Positions 45,801 to 58,330 are shown, counted from the first letter of the stretch. The stretch: DNA of 64,000 nt from Sipunculus nudus (GCA_026874595.1 CM049322.1:27753840-27817839), one strand, 5' to 3'. A program made the numbers and translations. Notes: generated by a model from the letters alone, not told the origin.

Positions 45801-46403
45801 AAGCCAGCTGATTCTGGGAGGATCGGTTAATATTCACGATCAAGGTATTAACGTAGGCCAGCTGCTTCTGGGAGGATCGAATAATATTCACGATCAAGGT
45901 TTTTACGTCGGCCAGCTGCTTCTGGGAGGATCGGTTAATATTCACGATCAAGGTATTCACGTAGGCCAGCTGCTTCTGGGAGGATCGGATAATATTTACG
46001 ATCAAGGTATTTACGTAAGCCAGCTGATTCTTGGAGGATCGATTATATTCACGATCAAGGTATTCACATAGGCCAGCTGATTCTGGGAGCGTCAGTTAAT
46101 ATGCACGATCAAGGTATTTACGTAGGCCAGCTGACGCTGGGAGGATCGGTTAATACTCACGATCAAGGTATTTACGTAGGCCAGCTGCCTCTGGGAGGAT
46201 CGGTTAATATTCATGATCAAGGTATTTACGTAGGCCAGCTGCTTCTGGGAGGATCGGTTAATATACACGATCAAGGTATTTACGTAGGCCAGCTGCTTCT
46301 GGGAGGATCGGTTAATATTCACGATCAAGGTATTTACGTAGGCACGCTGCTTCTGGGAGGATCGGTTAATATTCAAGATCAAGGTATTCACGAAGCCAGC
46401 TGA
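42822..46403. repeat. two near-identical ~600-bp blocks 3,279 bp apart in the satellite
   Basis: Blocks starting at 42822 and 46101 share unit order, including rare variants (CAGCTGACGCTGGG, the AGGTATTCACGAAGCCAGC junction and a following CTTTTAAAATACACG). They flank the 913-bp repeats and imply an earlier, larger duplication. Confidence 0.75.
43395..45860. repeat. 913-bp higher-order repeat within the satellite
   Basis: The same ordered series of variant units recurs with identical frames starting at 43449, 44362 and 45275, exactly 913 bp apart. 913 bp is 17 monomers, 5 of them 53-bp and 12 of them 54-bp. The third copy differs from the first two at a few sites (for example CAGCTGATTCTGG versus CAGCTGATTATGG). 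Confidence 0.85.
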
Positions 46404-49400
46404 TTCTGGGAGGATCTTTTAAAATACACGATCAAGGTATTTACGTAGACCAGCTACTTCTAGGAGGATCGGTTAATATTCACGATCAATGTATTTACGT
46501 AAGCCAGCTGATTCTGGGATGATTGGCTAATATTCACGATCATGGTATTTACGTAAGCCAGCTGATTCTGGGAGGATCGGTTAATATCACGATCAAGGTA
46601 TTTACGTAAGCCAGCTGCTTCTGGGAGGATCGGTAAATATACACGATCAAGGTATTTACGTAAGCTAGGTGATTCTGGGAGGATCGGTTAATATTACGAT
46701 CAAGGTATTTACGTAAGCCAGCTGCTTTTGGGAGGATCGGTAATATACACGATCAAGGTATTTACGTAGGCCAGCTACTTCTTGGAGGATCGGTTAATAT
46801 TCACGATCAAGGTATTTACGTAGGCCAGCTACTTCTGGGAGGATCGGTTAATATTCACGATCAAGGTATTTACGTAAGCCAGCTGATTCTGGGAGGATCG
46901 GTTAATATTCACGATCAAGGTATTTACGTAAGCAAGCTGCTTCTGGGAGTATCGGTTAATATACACGATCAAGGTATTTACGTAGGCCAGCTACTTCTGG
47001 GAGGATCGGTTAATATTCACGATCAAGGTATTTACGTTAGCCAGCTGCTTCTGGGAGGATCGGTTAATATTACGATCAAGGTATTTACGTAAGCCAGCTG
47101 ATTCTGGGAGGATCGGTTAATATTCATGATCAAGGTATTTACGTAGGCCACCTGCTTCTGGGAGGATCGGTTAATATTCACGATCAAGGTATTTACGTAA
47201 GCCAGCTATTTCTGGGAGGATCGGTTAATATTCACGATCAAGGTATTTACGTAGGCCAGCTGATTCTGGAGCTTCAGTTATTATGCACGATCAAGGTATT
47301 CACGTAGGCCAGCTGATTCTGGGAGGATCGGTTAATATTCACGATCAAGGTATTTACGTAAGCCAGCTGATTCTGGGAGGATCGGTTAATATCACGATCA
47401 AGGTATTTACGTAGGCCAGCTGATTCTGGGAGGATCGGTTAATATTCACGATCAAGGTATTTACGTAGGCCAGCTGATTCTGGGAGGATCGGTTAATATC
47501 ACGATCAAGGTATTTACTTAAGCCAGCTGCTTCTGGGAGGATCGGTTTATATACACGATCAAGGTATTTACGTAGACCAGCTACTTCTGGGAGGATCGGT
47601 TAATATTCACGATCAAGGTATTTACGTAGGCCAGCTGCTTCTGGGAGGATCGGTTAATATCACGATCAAGGTATTTACGTAAGCCAGCTTATTCTGGGAG
47701 GATCGGTTAATATTCACGATCAATGTATTTACGTAGACCAGCTGATTCTGGGAGGATCGGTTAATATTCATGATCAAGGTATTTACGTAGGCCAGCTGCT
47801 TCTGAGAGGATCGGTTAATATACACGATCAAGGTATTTACGTAGGCCAGCTACTTCTGGGAGGATCGGTTAATATTCACGATCAAAGTATTCACGAAGCC
47901 AGCTGATTCTGGGAGGATCGGTTAATATACACGATCAAGGTATTTACGTAGGCCAGCTACTTCAGGGAGGATCGGTTAATATTCACGATCAAGGTATTTA
48001 CGTAAGCCAGCTGATTCTGGGAGGATTGGCTAATATTCACGATCAAGGTATTTACGTAAGCCAGCTGCTTTTGGAAGGATCGGTTAATATCACGATTAAG
48101 GTATTTACGTAAGCCAGCTGCTTCTGGGAGGATCGGTTAATATACACGATCAAGGTATTTACGTAAGCCAGCTGATTCTGGGAGGATCGGTTAATATCAC
48201 GATCAAGGTATTTACGTAGGCCAGCTGATTCTGGGAGGATCGGTTAATATTCACGATCAAGGTATTTACGTGAGTCAGCTGATTCTGGGAGGATCGGTTA
48301 ATATCACGATCAAGGTATTTACGTAGGCCAGCTGATTCTGGGAGGATCGGTTAATATTCACGATCAAGGTATTTACGTAGGCCAGCTGATTCTGGGAGGA
48401 TCGGTTAATATCACGATCAAGGTATTTACGTAAGCCAGCTGATTCTGGGAGGATCGGTTAATATCACGATCAAGGTATTTACGTAAGCCAGCTGATTCTG
48501 GGAGGATCGGTTAATATACACGATCAAGGTATTTACGTAGGCAAGCTACTTCTGGGAGGATCGGTTAATATTCACGATCAAGGTATTTACGTAAGCCAGC
48601 TGATTCTGGGAGGATTGGCTAATATTCACGATCAAGGTATTTACGTAAGCCAGCTGCTTCTGGAAGGATCGGTTAATATCACGATTAAGGTATTTACGTA
48701 AGCCAGCTGCTTCTGGGAGGATCGGTTAATATACACGATCAAGGTATTTACGTAAGCCAGCTGATTCTGGGAGGATCGGTTAATATCACGATCAAGGTAT
48801 TTACGTAGGCCAGCTGATTCTGGGAGGATCGGTCAATATTCACGATCAAGGTATTTACGTGAGTCAGCTGATTCTGGGAGGATCGGTTAATATCACGATC
48901 AAGGTATTTACGTAGGCCAGCTGATTCTGGGAGGATCGGTTAATATACACGATCAAGGTATTTACGTAGGCCAGCTACTTCTGGGAGGATCGGTTAATAT
49001 TCACGATCAAGGTATTCACGAAGCCAGCTGATTCTAGGAGGATCGGTTAATATACACGATCAAGGTATTTACGTAGGCCAGCTACTTCTGGGAGGATCGG
49101 TTAATATTCACTATCAAGGTATTTACGTAAGCCAGCTGATTCTGGGAGGATTGGCTAATATTCACGATCAAGGTATTTACGTAAGCTAGCTGCTTCTGGG
49201 AGGATCGGTTAATATCATGATCAAGGTATTTACGTAAGCCAGCTGCTTCTGGGAGGATCGGTTAATATCACGATCAAGGTATTTACGTAAGCCAGCTGCT
49301 TTTGGGAGGATCGGTTAATATCACGATCAAGGTATTTACGTAAGCCAGCTGCTTTTGGGAGGATCGGTTAATATACACGATCAAGGTATTTACGTAGGCC

Positions 49401-50394
49401 AGCTACTTCTGGGAGGATCGGTTAATATTCACGATCAAGGTATTTACGTAGGCCAGCTGCTTCTGGGAGGATCGGTTAATATTCACGATCAAGGTATTTA
49501 CGTAAGCCAGCTGATTCTGGGAGGATTGGCTAATATTCACGATCAAGGTATTTACGTAAGCTAGCTGCTTCTGGGAGGATCGGTTAATATCACGATCAAG
49601 GTATTTACGTAAGCCAGCTGATTCTGGGAGGATCGGTTAATATCACGATCAAGGTATTTACGTAAGCCAGCTGCTTCTGGGAGGATCGGTTAATATACAC
49701 GATCAAGGTATTTACGTAGGCCAGCTACTTCTGGGAAGATCGGATAATATTCACGATCATGGTATTTACGTAGGCCAGCTGCTTCTGGGAGGATCGGTTA
49801 ATATTCACGATCAAGGTATTTACGTAAGCCAGCTGCTTCTGGGAGGATCGGTTAATATCACGATCAAGGTATTTACGTAAGCCAGCTGATTCTGGGAGGA
49901 TCGGTTAATATTCATGATCAAGGTATTCACGTAGGGCAGTTGCTTCTGGGAGGATCGGTTAATATTCACGTTCAAGGTATTTACGTAGGCCAGCTACTTC
50001 TGGGAGGATCGGTTAATATTCACGATCAAGGTATTTACGTAGGCCAGCTGATGCTGGAGCGTCAGTTATTATGCACGATCAAGGTATTCACGTAGGCCAG
50101 CTGCTTCTGGGAGGATCGGTTAATATTCACGATCAAGGTATTTACGTAAGCCAGCTGATTCTGGGAGCGTCAGTTAATATTCATGATCAAGGTATTCACG
50201 TAGGCCAGCTGATTCTGGGAGCGTCAGTTAATATTCATGATCTAGGTATTCACGTAGGCCAGCTGTTTCTGGAGGGCCATTTCCTGGTTAACGCCTCGTC
50301 ATGCATAGATGGTTAGACGGCTTAAACATAGCAGATGTATAAGGTATAATTGTTGATATATTGATATATCATTAATTTAAGGTTCTCTTTTTAC

Positions 50395-50727
50395 AAATTC
50401 AAATATTTATTTCTATAGCGCAGCTTATACAGTATCCAATAACTTCCCTAAGGCGCTTTAGAAATTGTATAATTCATTATAAAATAATTAAAATAATTTA
50501 AAGACATACAAAGATATATTAAGACCATCAAAGATACTATATCATTTAAAATGTCACACATTTATTGTATGATTTTGGAACACTGTTATGTTTTCAAGGT
50601 TCTCTAGTCTCTCTGGGAGAGCATTCCAAAGTCTAGGGCCTGCAATTTTGATAGAACTATTTGATGTAATGGTTAATTTACTACCCAGAACTTGAAGATA
50701 ACCATTCCTTTCTGAACGAAGAGGTAT
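50395..50727. mobile_element. remnant of an interspersed repeat
   Basis: Begins TTTATTTCTATAGCGCAGC and has GGCGCTTTAGAAAT about 45 bp on. Further along, GAGAGCATTCCAAAGTCTAG and GGGCCTGCAATTTTG. I recognise both stretches as styles common in repeat termini of marine invertebrates, but I cannot name the family. No coding frame. Confidence 0.4.
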
Positions 50728-52030
50728 GGTGTGACTCCCTAGCTTGTTTCATGATGAACGCTGGTCGGTGTGACTCCCCAGCTTATTTCATGATGAATGC
50801 TGGTCCCTGTAACTCCCTAGCTTGTTTCATGATGAACGCTGGTCTCTGTGACTCCCAGCTTGTTTCATGATGAACGCTGGTCTGTGTGACTCATCACTTG
50901 TTTCATGATGAACGCTGGTCTGTGTGACTCACCACTTGTTTCATGATGAACGCTGGTCTTTGTGACTCATCACTTGTGTCATGATAAACGCTGGTCTGTG
51001 TGACTCATCACTTTTTTCATGATGAACGCTGGTCTGTGTGACTCACCACTTGTTTCATGATGAACGCTGGTCTGTGTGACTCACCACTTGTATCATGATG
51101 AACGCTGGTCTTTGTGACTCATCACTTGTTTCATGATGAACACTGGTCTGTGTGACTCACCGCTTGTTTCATGATGAACCATGGTCTGGATGACTCACCA
51201 CTTGTTTCATGATGAACGCTGGTCTGTGTGACTCACCACTTGTTTCATGATGAACGCTGGTCTTTGTGACTCACCACTTGTTTCATGATGAACGCTGGTC
51301 TTTGTGACTCACCACTTCTTTCATGATGAACGCTGGTCTTTGTGACTCATCACTTGTGTCATGATAAACGCTGGTCTGTGTGACTCACCACTTGTTTTAT
51401 GATGAACGCTGGTCTGTGTGACTCACCACTTGTTCCATGATGAACGATGGTCTTTGTGACTCATCACTTGTTTCATGATGAACGCTGGTCTGTGTGACTC
51501 ATCACTTGTTTCATGATGAACCATGGTCTGTGTGACCCACCACTTGTTTCATGATGAACGCTGGTCTGTGTGACTCACCACTTGTTCCATGATGAACGAT
51601 GGTCTTTGTGACTCATCACTTGTTTCATGATGAACGCTGGTCTGTGTGACTCACCACTTGTTTTATGATGAACCATGGTCTGTGTGACTCACCACTTGTT
51701 TCATGATGAACGCTGGTCTTTGTGACTCAACACTTGTTTCATGATGAACGCTGGTCTTTGTGACTCATCACTTGTTTCATGATGAACGCTGGTCTGTGTG
51801 ACTCACCACTTGTTTCATGATGAACCATGGTCTGTGTGACTCACCACTTGTTTCATGATGAACGCTGGTCTTTGTGACTCACCACTTGTTTCATGATGAA
51901 CGCTGGTTTGTGTGACTCCCTAGCTTGCTTCATGATGAATGATGGCCTGTGTGACTCCCCAGCTTTCTCCATGATGAACGCTGGTTTGTGTGCCTCCCCA
52001 GCCTGCTTCATGATGAACGATGGTCTGTGT
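50728..52030. repeat. minisatellite, 38-bp unit, about 34 copies
   Basis: TGTGTGACTCACCACTTGTT then TCATGATGAACGCTGGTC. The outermost units at both ends use CTCCCTAGCTTG in place of CTCACCACTTG, so the centre has been homogenised to a different variant than the ends. Confidence 0.97.
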
Positions 52031-52187
52031 TGTGACTCTACTAGATTGCTGCAGGAACCCAAGGTTTTGTGACAGCTTAGCTTTCCTCAGTGGCTCGGTC
52101 CGGAAAGCAGGAATGCTGCCCGAGGGGCCAACAGACCGAAATGTCTGAGGACGATCGCTGTCGGCCTGTCTGGCTAGAAGTGTTCAG
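52031..52187. other. unique GC-richer sequence
   Basis: One plus-strand frame is open for about 36 codons (SFPQWLGPESRNAARGANRP) without supporting signals. Coding status unknown. Confidence 0.25.
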
Positions 52188-52295
52188 CTAAGCCGTGTCT
52201 GAGAACACAATCTCCACAGCCTCTGAGCGGCACATTCTGTCATACCGTATAATCGGCAGGGGGCCATCCAGCCCTTCCACTGACAGAGCACCCAT
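52188..52295 (-). CDS. candidate 35-residue coding fragment
   Basis: ATG at 52293-52295 to TAG at 52188-52190, reading MGALSVEGLDGPLPIIRYDR then MCRSEAVEIVFSDTA. The frame is open a few codons further upstream to a TGA. Composition is balanced and protein-like and the patch is GC-richer than its surroundings, but the length is small and no splice pair was found. Family not recognised. Confidence 0.2.
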   Translation of the reverse strand: MGALSVEGLDGPLPIIRYDRMCRSEAVEIVFSDTA

Positions 52296-52439
52296 GAATC
52301 TCGCATTACGGAGCTTTCAAATTTAACTGTGGGCTAAATGTATGTGTTTTTACATTACAAATATAATCAAGACACACTGAAAACACAGCATACCTGTATA
52401 TACAGAATAGCCTTTCAAAATGCGCATTTCACATACCCC

Positions 52440-52588
<149 letters not shown>

Positions 52589-52668
52589 TGTGTGTAGGTG
52601 GTTGCGTGAGTGCGTAATATTGTATGAACTCGAAATCGGGATTGGTCAGTATACAACACACTTAACAC

Positions 52669-52899
52669 ATGCACCTTAGATATTTAGACAACACGGAAGT
52701 TAAACATATGATGCCTGCATGTAATATATATTTAGAGGACAATGTCGAGGTTTATTCAGACATCATCAGGCCTCAGGTCTCACTGGTGTATGAGGCGATC
52801 AGCAGTCATAACCAGGAACCCGTGCCTGCCTGGCGCCTGATCGAATCCCCCTTCAGGACTAAGAACTGTACACGTGATGCCAGAAATGATCCGCGTTGA
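52669..52899 (+). CDS. candidate ORF, 76 codons
   Basis: Full translation from ATG to TGA with balanced composition: MHLRYLDNTEVKHMMPACNI, then YLEDNVEVYSDIIRPQVSLV and YEAISSHNQEPVPAWRLI, ending FRTKNCTRDARNDPR. The second half is GC-richer than the surroundings. No signal peptide, transmembrane segment or recognised motif. No Kozak-like context or splice signals decide the start. The 3' end runs into a short tandem repeat (GAAGACTxAGAG), which suggests that part of the frame is fortuitous. Confidence 0.25.
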   Translation: MHLRYLDNTEVKHMMPACNIYLEDNVEVYSDIIRPQVSLVYEAISSHNQEPVPAWRLIESPFRTKNCTRDARNDPR

Positions 52900-53010
52900 A
52901 GACTTAGAGCTGTAATATGTCTGATGTTTGAACAGATAAGCGTGGAAGACTAACAGTTGTAGTCTGCCTGATGCATGAACAAATCTGCGTTGAAGACTAA
53001 GAGTTGTAGT
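52890..53010. repeat. short tandem repeat, ~58-bp unit, about 2.3 copies
   Basis: GTTGAAGACTTAGAGCTGTA recurs as GGAAGACTAACAGTTGTAG and GTTGAAGACTAAGAGTTGTA, with CTGATG and TGAACA between. Confidence 0.75.
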
Positions 53011-53446
53011 CTAAATTATACATTTTCCATCAGCGTGATTGAACAAAATTTGATAAATTCGACTCGCCCCGTCAGTGATTAGCAGTCTTAAAAGTAACAG
53101 TTAATGCTACTGAGGTATATTTAATACCAGCAACCTCTGCTCGTCAGGGTTTCTATTTTGGTAAAATATTTCCCTTATTTCCTCCTTTAATCTCCTTGAA
53201 TATTAATTATAGAGACCTGGTTCCAATGTTGCTAAGGACAGCGGTTAACACCAGGACATAAGCCAAAATAGCTAAACCTGTGCGTCCTAATACCGCCGTA
53301 CCCTAACACGGTGGTTGATGGCTTCTAATAGAAGGCCGTCTGCTTCCCGCCCTGCGCCAGACGCTATGACTCCCAAACGTCCCGACCTGGCTCATAATGC
53401 TTCACCAACGCCAAATGTCTGGCATATACAAACTCTCTTCATCTCT

Positions 53447-53448
<2 letters not shown>
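53011..53448. other. unique sequence with a weak plus-strand frame
   Basis: From about 53293 a frame is open for 50 codons, including RRPSASRPAPDAMTPKRPDL. No splice pair. Otherwise nothing recognised. Confidence 0.25.
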
Positions 53449-53500
<52 letters not shown>

Positions 53501-53512
53501 TTATATATATAT
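53449..53512. repeat. (AT)n microsatellite
   Basis: Alternating AT run of about 60 bp. Confidence 0.97.
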
Positions 53513-53865
53513 CGCTCGCTGCATAAATTCAGTATATTTCACTTGGTATGCACATATTTGGTTATGTTTATCTACAATGGGAAGTATAAAATGGAACATG
53601 GAACGTTACTGGAAAACATTTTAACATTTTAAAAAGCAGTTTCCTTGTCTGAGACGCTATTATTAACGATTCGTTTATGAACTAAAACTAGAAAAGTTTA
53701 AATCACAAAAATTATGCGATTTTCTATGAAAAAAATTGTGCTGCTGCCAAAATTGTCACTGATATTACCCATATGTAAAGAATGGTGAGTGGCTCTCTTT
53801 TCTGGCTACATATAATACAGACATGACAGTCGCAGCATTTGCTGTTTTTGTCCCAACAAATGCTC
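53513..53865. other. AT-rich unique sequence, no gene seen
   Basis: Nothing recognised. Confidence 0.45.
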
Positions 53866-56800
53866 TGTTGTCATGGAAACTGACCAGGAGTTAAAACGTG
53901 ATATTTTGTCATGTAAACACTGGCCAGGGTTAAAAACTTGTCCTGTTGCTTTGTGAACAGTGATCAGGGATTAAAACATGCCCTGTTGTTAGGTAAACTG
54001 ACCAGGGACCCATACATGTATGCATGTTGTCTTGTCATTTAAACACTAATCAAGATTTAAAACATGCCCTTTTGTCAAGTAACCACTGATCATGGATCAT
54101 GATGACATGCCCTGCTGTCATGTGAACGCTAACCAGGCTTAAAAACATTCTTTTTTATCATGTAAACATTGACCAGGGATTAAAACATGCTCTGTTACCT
54201 TGTGAACACTGACCAGGGATTAAAACATGTTCTGTTGTAATGTAAACACGGACCAAGGACTAAAACGTGCTCTGTTCCCATGCAAACATTAACCAGGGAT
54301 TAAAACATGAACTGGGTTCATGTAACCATTGTCCAGAAATTAAAACATGCTCTGTTTGCCATGTAAACACTGACCAGGGATTAAAAATGTGCTCTGTTAT
54401 CATGTGAACACTGACCAGGCCTCAAAACATTTTTTGTTGTCATGTGAACACTGACAATGGATTAAAACATGCCCCGTTGTCATGTGAATACAAGCCACGG
54501 ATTGAAATGTGTTCTTTTGTCATGTAAACACGGACCAAGCATTAAAACATGCTCTGTTGCCTTGTGAACACTGACCAGGGGTTCATGTTGCCATGTGAAC
54601 ACGCACCAGAGATTAAAACATGTTCTTTAGTTATTTAAACAATGACCAGGAATTAGAACATGCTCTGTTTGCCATGTAAACATTGACCAGAGATTAAAAA
54701 TGTGCTCTGTTATCATGAAAACGCTGACCAGGCCTCAAAATATTCTTTGTTGTCATGTGAACACTGACAATGGATTAAAACATGCCCCGTTGTCATGTGA
54801 ACACAGGCCACGGATTAAAATATGTTCTTTTGTCATGTAAACACGGACCAAGCATTAAAACGTGCTCTATTGCTATGCAAACACTGACCAGGGATTTAAA
54901 CATGACCTGATGTCATGTATACACTGACAAGGAATTAAAACGTTCTCTGTTGCCATGTAAACATTAGCCACGGATTAAAACATGCTCTGGTGTTATGGAA
55001 ACACTGACCAGGAATAATAAAATGCTCTGTCTTCATGTAAACACGGACCCCTTGACGAAAACGTGCCTTGTTGTCACGGAAACCTGGTCCAGGAATAAAA
55101 CATAACCTGTTGTCATGGAAACACTGACCAGGGATTAAAACATGCCCTCTTATCATGTGAACACTGACAAGGGATAAAAATATGACCCGTTGTAATGTAA
55201 ACACGGACCAAGGACTAATACGTGCTCTGTTCCCATGCAAACACTGACCAGGGATTAAAACATGAACTGGTGTCATGTAAACACTGACCAGGATTTTAAC
55301 ATGGTCTGGTATAATTTGAACGATAAGTAGGCAAAAAAAATTCTTTGTTGTAATGTGAACACTGTCAATGGATTAAAACATGCCCCGTTGTCATGTGAAC
55401 ACAGGCTAGGGATTAAAATATGTTCTGTTGTCATGTAAACACGGACCAAGCATTATAGCGTGCTTTATTGCCATGCATACACTGACCAGGGATTAAAACA
55501 TGAACTCGGTCCATGTAAACACTCACAAGGGATTAAAACCTGCTCTGTTGCCTTGTGAACACTGACCAAGGATTAAAACATGCCCTGGTGTCATGTAAAC
55601 ACTGACCAGGGATTAAAACATGCCCTGGTGTCATGTTAACACTCACCAGGGATTAAAACGTGCTCTATTGCTATGCAAACACTGACCAGGGATTTAAACA
55701 TGACCTGGTGTCATGTATACATTGACCACGAATTAAAACATGCTCTGGTGTTATGGAAACACTGACCAGGGATTTAAACATGCTGTGTTGCCTTGTGAAC
55801 ACTGACCAGGGGTTCATGTTCTGTTGCCATGTGAACACTGACCAGAGATTAAAACATGTTCTTTAGTTATTTAAACATGGACCAGGAATTAAACATGCTC
55901 TGTTTGCCATGTAAACACTGACCAGAGATTAAAAATGTGCTCTGTTATCATGTGAACGCTGACAAGGCCTCAAAACATTGTTTGTTGTCATGTGAACACT
56001 GACAATGGATTAAAACATGCCCCGTTGTCATGTGAACACAGGCCACGGATAAAAATGTGTTCTTTTGTCATGTAAACACGGATCAAGCATTAAAACCTGC
56101 TCTGTTGCCTTGTGAACACTGACCAGGGATTAAAACACGCCCTGGTGTCATGTAAACACTGACCAGGGATTAAATCATGCCCTGGTGTCATGTGAACACT
56201 GACCAGGCCTCAAAACATTGTTTGTTGTCATGTGAGCACTGAGAATGGATTAAAACATGCCCCGTTGTCATGTGAACACAGGCCACGGATTAAAATGTGT
56301 TCTTTTGTCATGTAAACACGGATCAAGCATTAAAACCTGCTCTGTTGCCTTGTGAACACTGACCAGGGATTAAAACACGCCCTGGTGTCATGTAAACACT
56401 GACCAGGGATTAAATCATGCCCTGGTGTCATGTGAACACTGACCAGGGATTAAGACATGCTCTGTTGCCTTGTGAACACTGACCAGGGATTAAAACATGC
56501 TCTGTTGCCTTGTGAACACTGACCAGAGATTAAAACATGTCCTGGTGTCATGTAAACACTGACCAGGGATTAAAACATGCCCTGGTGTCAGGTGAACACT
56601 GACCCGGGATTTAAAACATGTTCTGTTGCCTTGTGAACACTGACCAGGGGTTCATGTTCTGTTGCCATGTGAACACTAACCAGAGATTTAAACATGACCT
56701 GGTGTCATGTATACACTGACAAGGAATTAAAACGTGCTCAGTTGCCATGTAAACATTAGCCACGGATTAAAACATGCTCTTGTGTTATGGAAACACTGAC

Positions 56801-57010
56801 CAGGGATTATAAAATGCTCTGTCTTCATGTTAACACGGACCCCTTGACGAAAACGTGCCTTGTTGTCACGGAAACCTGGTCCAGGGATAAAACATGACCT
56901 GTTGTCATGGAAACACTGACCAGGGATTAAAACATGCCCTCTTATCATGTGAACACTGACAAGGGATTAAAATATGGCCCGTTGTCATGTGAAGACAGAC
57001 CACGGATTAA
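53866..57010. repeat. minisatellite, ~40-bp unit, about 79 copies, with larger duplications
   Basis: TGTAAACACTGACCAGGGAT then TAAAACATGCTCTGTTGTCA. Many units keep GTAAACA. Larger blocks recur: the segment around 54900-55160 returns around 56690-56950, and the block with CCAGGCCTCAAAACATT recurs near 54410, 54725, 55975 and 56210. ORFs at 54935-55276 and 56727-56948 are the same repeat artefact. Confidence 0.96.
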
Positions 57011-57039
57011 AATGTGTTCTTTATAGTCTTAAAGTGGCT

Positions 57040-57195
57040 TTATAGTCTGACCATGTTATATGAGGCGGGGCTTGTTATGGCTGTACAGTCTAGCCGTTTT
57101 ATAGGAGGCGGGGCTTGGGATGACTTTACAGTCTAGTCGTTTTATAGCAGGCGGGGCTTGGGATGACTTTACAGTCCGACCGTGTTATAAGCCTC
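57040..57195. repeat. three-copy repeat, ~50-bp unit with GAGGCGGGGCTT
   Basis: CTTTACAGTCTAGTCGTTTT then ATAGCAGGCGGGGCTTGGGA is repeated three times, ending in a fourth partial unit. GGCGGGGC is a GC-box type motif. Confidence 0.9.
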
Positions 57196-57839
57196 GGTCA
57201 CAACCGGGATACGGTCGCCGTACGGTGAGTGTTTTGGGTTATTCCGTGCGGTAAACATGTTTACAACTACGCAACTAACTATACGTCAGTAACGTTCAGT
57301 TCTATCACAGACTTTTGCTTATCGGATATTCGCCAAATTATATACATGTCAATTCTTTATTATTTTTTATCCTTTATTACAAACATTGGATTTCACGTTT
57401 CAACAACTTGGGTAATCTTATAACTGTTGTGCATCAATTAAACAAACCATGTACAGATAAGGCATTTTTCTTGTTACTTTTTCAGATAACAGGTGCGTTA
57501 TGAATTTTAAATCATTGGTACACTGATGAGGCTTCTGCTTCAATATCAAAAAGAAAGTTTAAAAAAATTGGAACCCTTGTAAATCAATACTGAATAACTC
57601 TCCTGGTACTTTATACTTTTAGGTCACAGGGAATTTAAGAGTATTTTTTTTCAACAAGAATAAGATCATCAATAACGGTAATACTGAGTTTTGAGTGTTC
57701 TATGTTTTCATTCCTGTCGGTGTCGTTTCTGGGCTATAGCTCACAGCCGAAATGGATGTCCTTTTGTTTTGGGATAACCTGTTACCTATTGTCTCAGCAT
57801 GGAGAAGTCAGTATATATTTGTCATCTGTCTTCATGTTA
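57196..57839. other. unique sequence, no gene seen
   Basis: Starts with a GC-rich CGGTCACAACCGGGATACGG segment, then AT-rich. Frames at 57229-57503 are AT-driven. Confidence 0.35.
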
Positions 57840-58330
57840 GTAGGTTCCTCTGCATGAACATGGCGGATTTCCATGAAACTTTACACATTCATGTGACAAA
57901 GCACGCATACAATTCTATGATCCCAATTTAATCAAATATGCTGGATATGTCTGGTAGTAAACTTGTTCTGAACCAAAGGACCGCGGGCTATATAAGGTCA
58001 CGGGGTCAGACAAATCCGGGAACACCGGATTGTGACGGCCGACGGCTGGCCGTGACAGAATCTGAAAGATAGATATCCCATCAAATAAATTATTTAGGGA
58101 AATTGTGTATCATTACCTCCGCCAAGGAAGGTTGCGGGGATCAAGTGACCGGCCATGTTTGTTTGGTGGTATGAATATGCGGATCTGAATCCAGATCCAT
58201 TCATATTCGCCTCTCTCAAATTGCTGTCTCGTTTGTTTTTGGCTACAACATCTCCAAAAAATAGCGAATCCTTTCCAAAATTGAATATTTGTTTCTTTTT
58301 GTGTAGCTCACAATCTCACAAAATTTAATT
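57840..58330. mobile_element. degenerate interspersed repeat (CTCCGCCAAGGAAGGTTG type)
   Basis: Contains ATGGCGGATTTCCATGAAAC and ATTACCTCCGCCAAGGAAGG. I recognise both as hallmarks of old repeats dispersed in marine invertebrate genomes. No coding capacity. Between them (about 57975-58070) is a GC-rich stretch with CTATATAAGG. Family assignment needs a library search. Confidence 0.4.

Larger units (their letters stand above)
37430..50276. repeat. giant 54-bp satellite array, about 240 units
   Basis: The unit contains GGTATTTACGTA, GGCCAGCTGCTTCTGGGAGG and ATCGGTTAATATTCACGATC. 54 bp is 18 codons, so frames stay open on both strands until a 53-bp variant (TATCACG or TATTACG instead of TATTCACG) or another indel shifts them. 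This explains the many ORFs of 65-234 codons (minus VNINRSSQKQLAYVNTLI, plus VNIHDQGIYVGQLLLGGS). I treat none as a gene. Units near both ends (to about 37760 and after about 50160) are more diverged than the middle. Copy number is length divided by period. Confidence 0.97.

Noticed and set aside
37754-49564. Dozens of long open frames (up to 234 codons) on both strands
   Set aside because: They are readings of the 54-bp satellite, whose length is a multiple of three. Every frame has the same 18-residue period and ends at unit-length variants.
57193-58045. Weak inverted repeat (GTCACAACCGG and CCGGATTGTGAC) that could bound an 850-bp transposon
   Set aside because: Only about 11-12 bp pair, the flanks do not extend the similarity, and no target duplication is visible.
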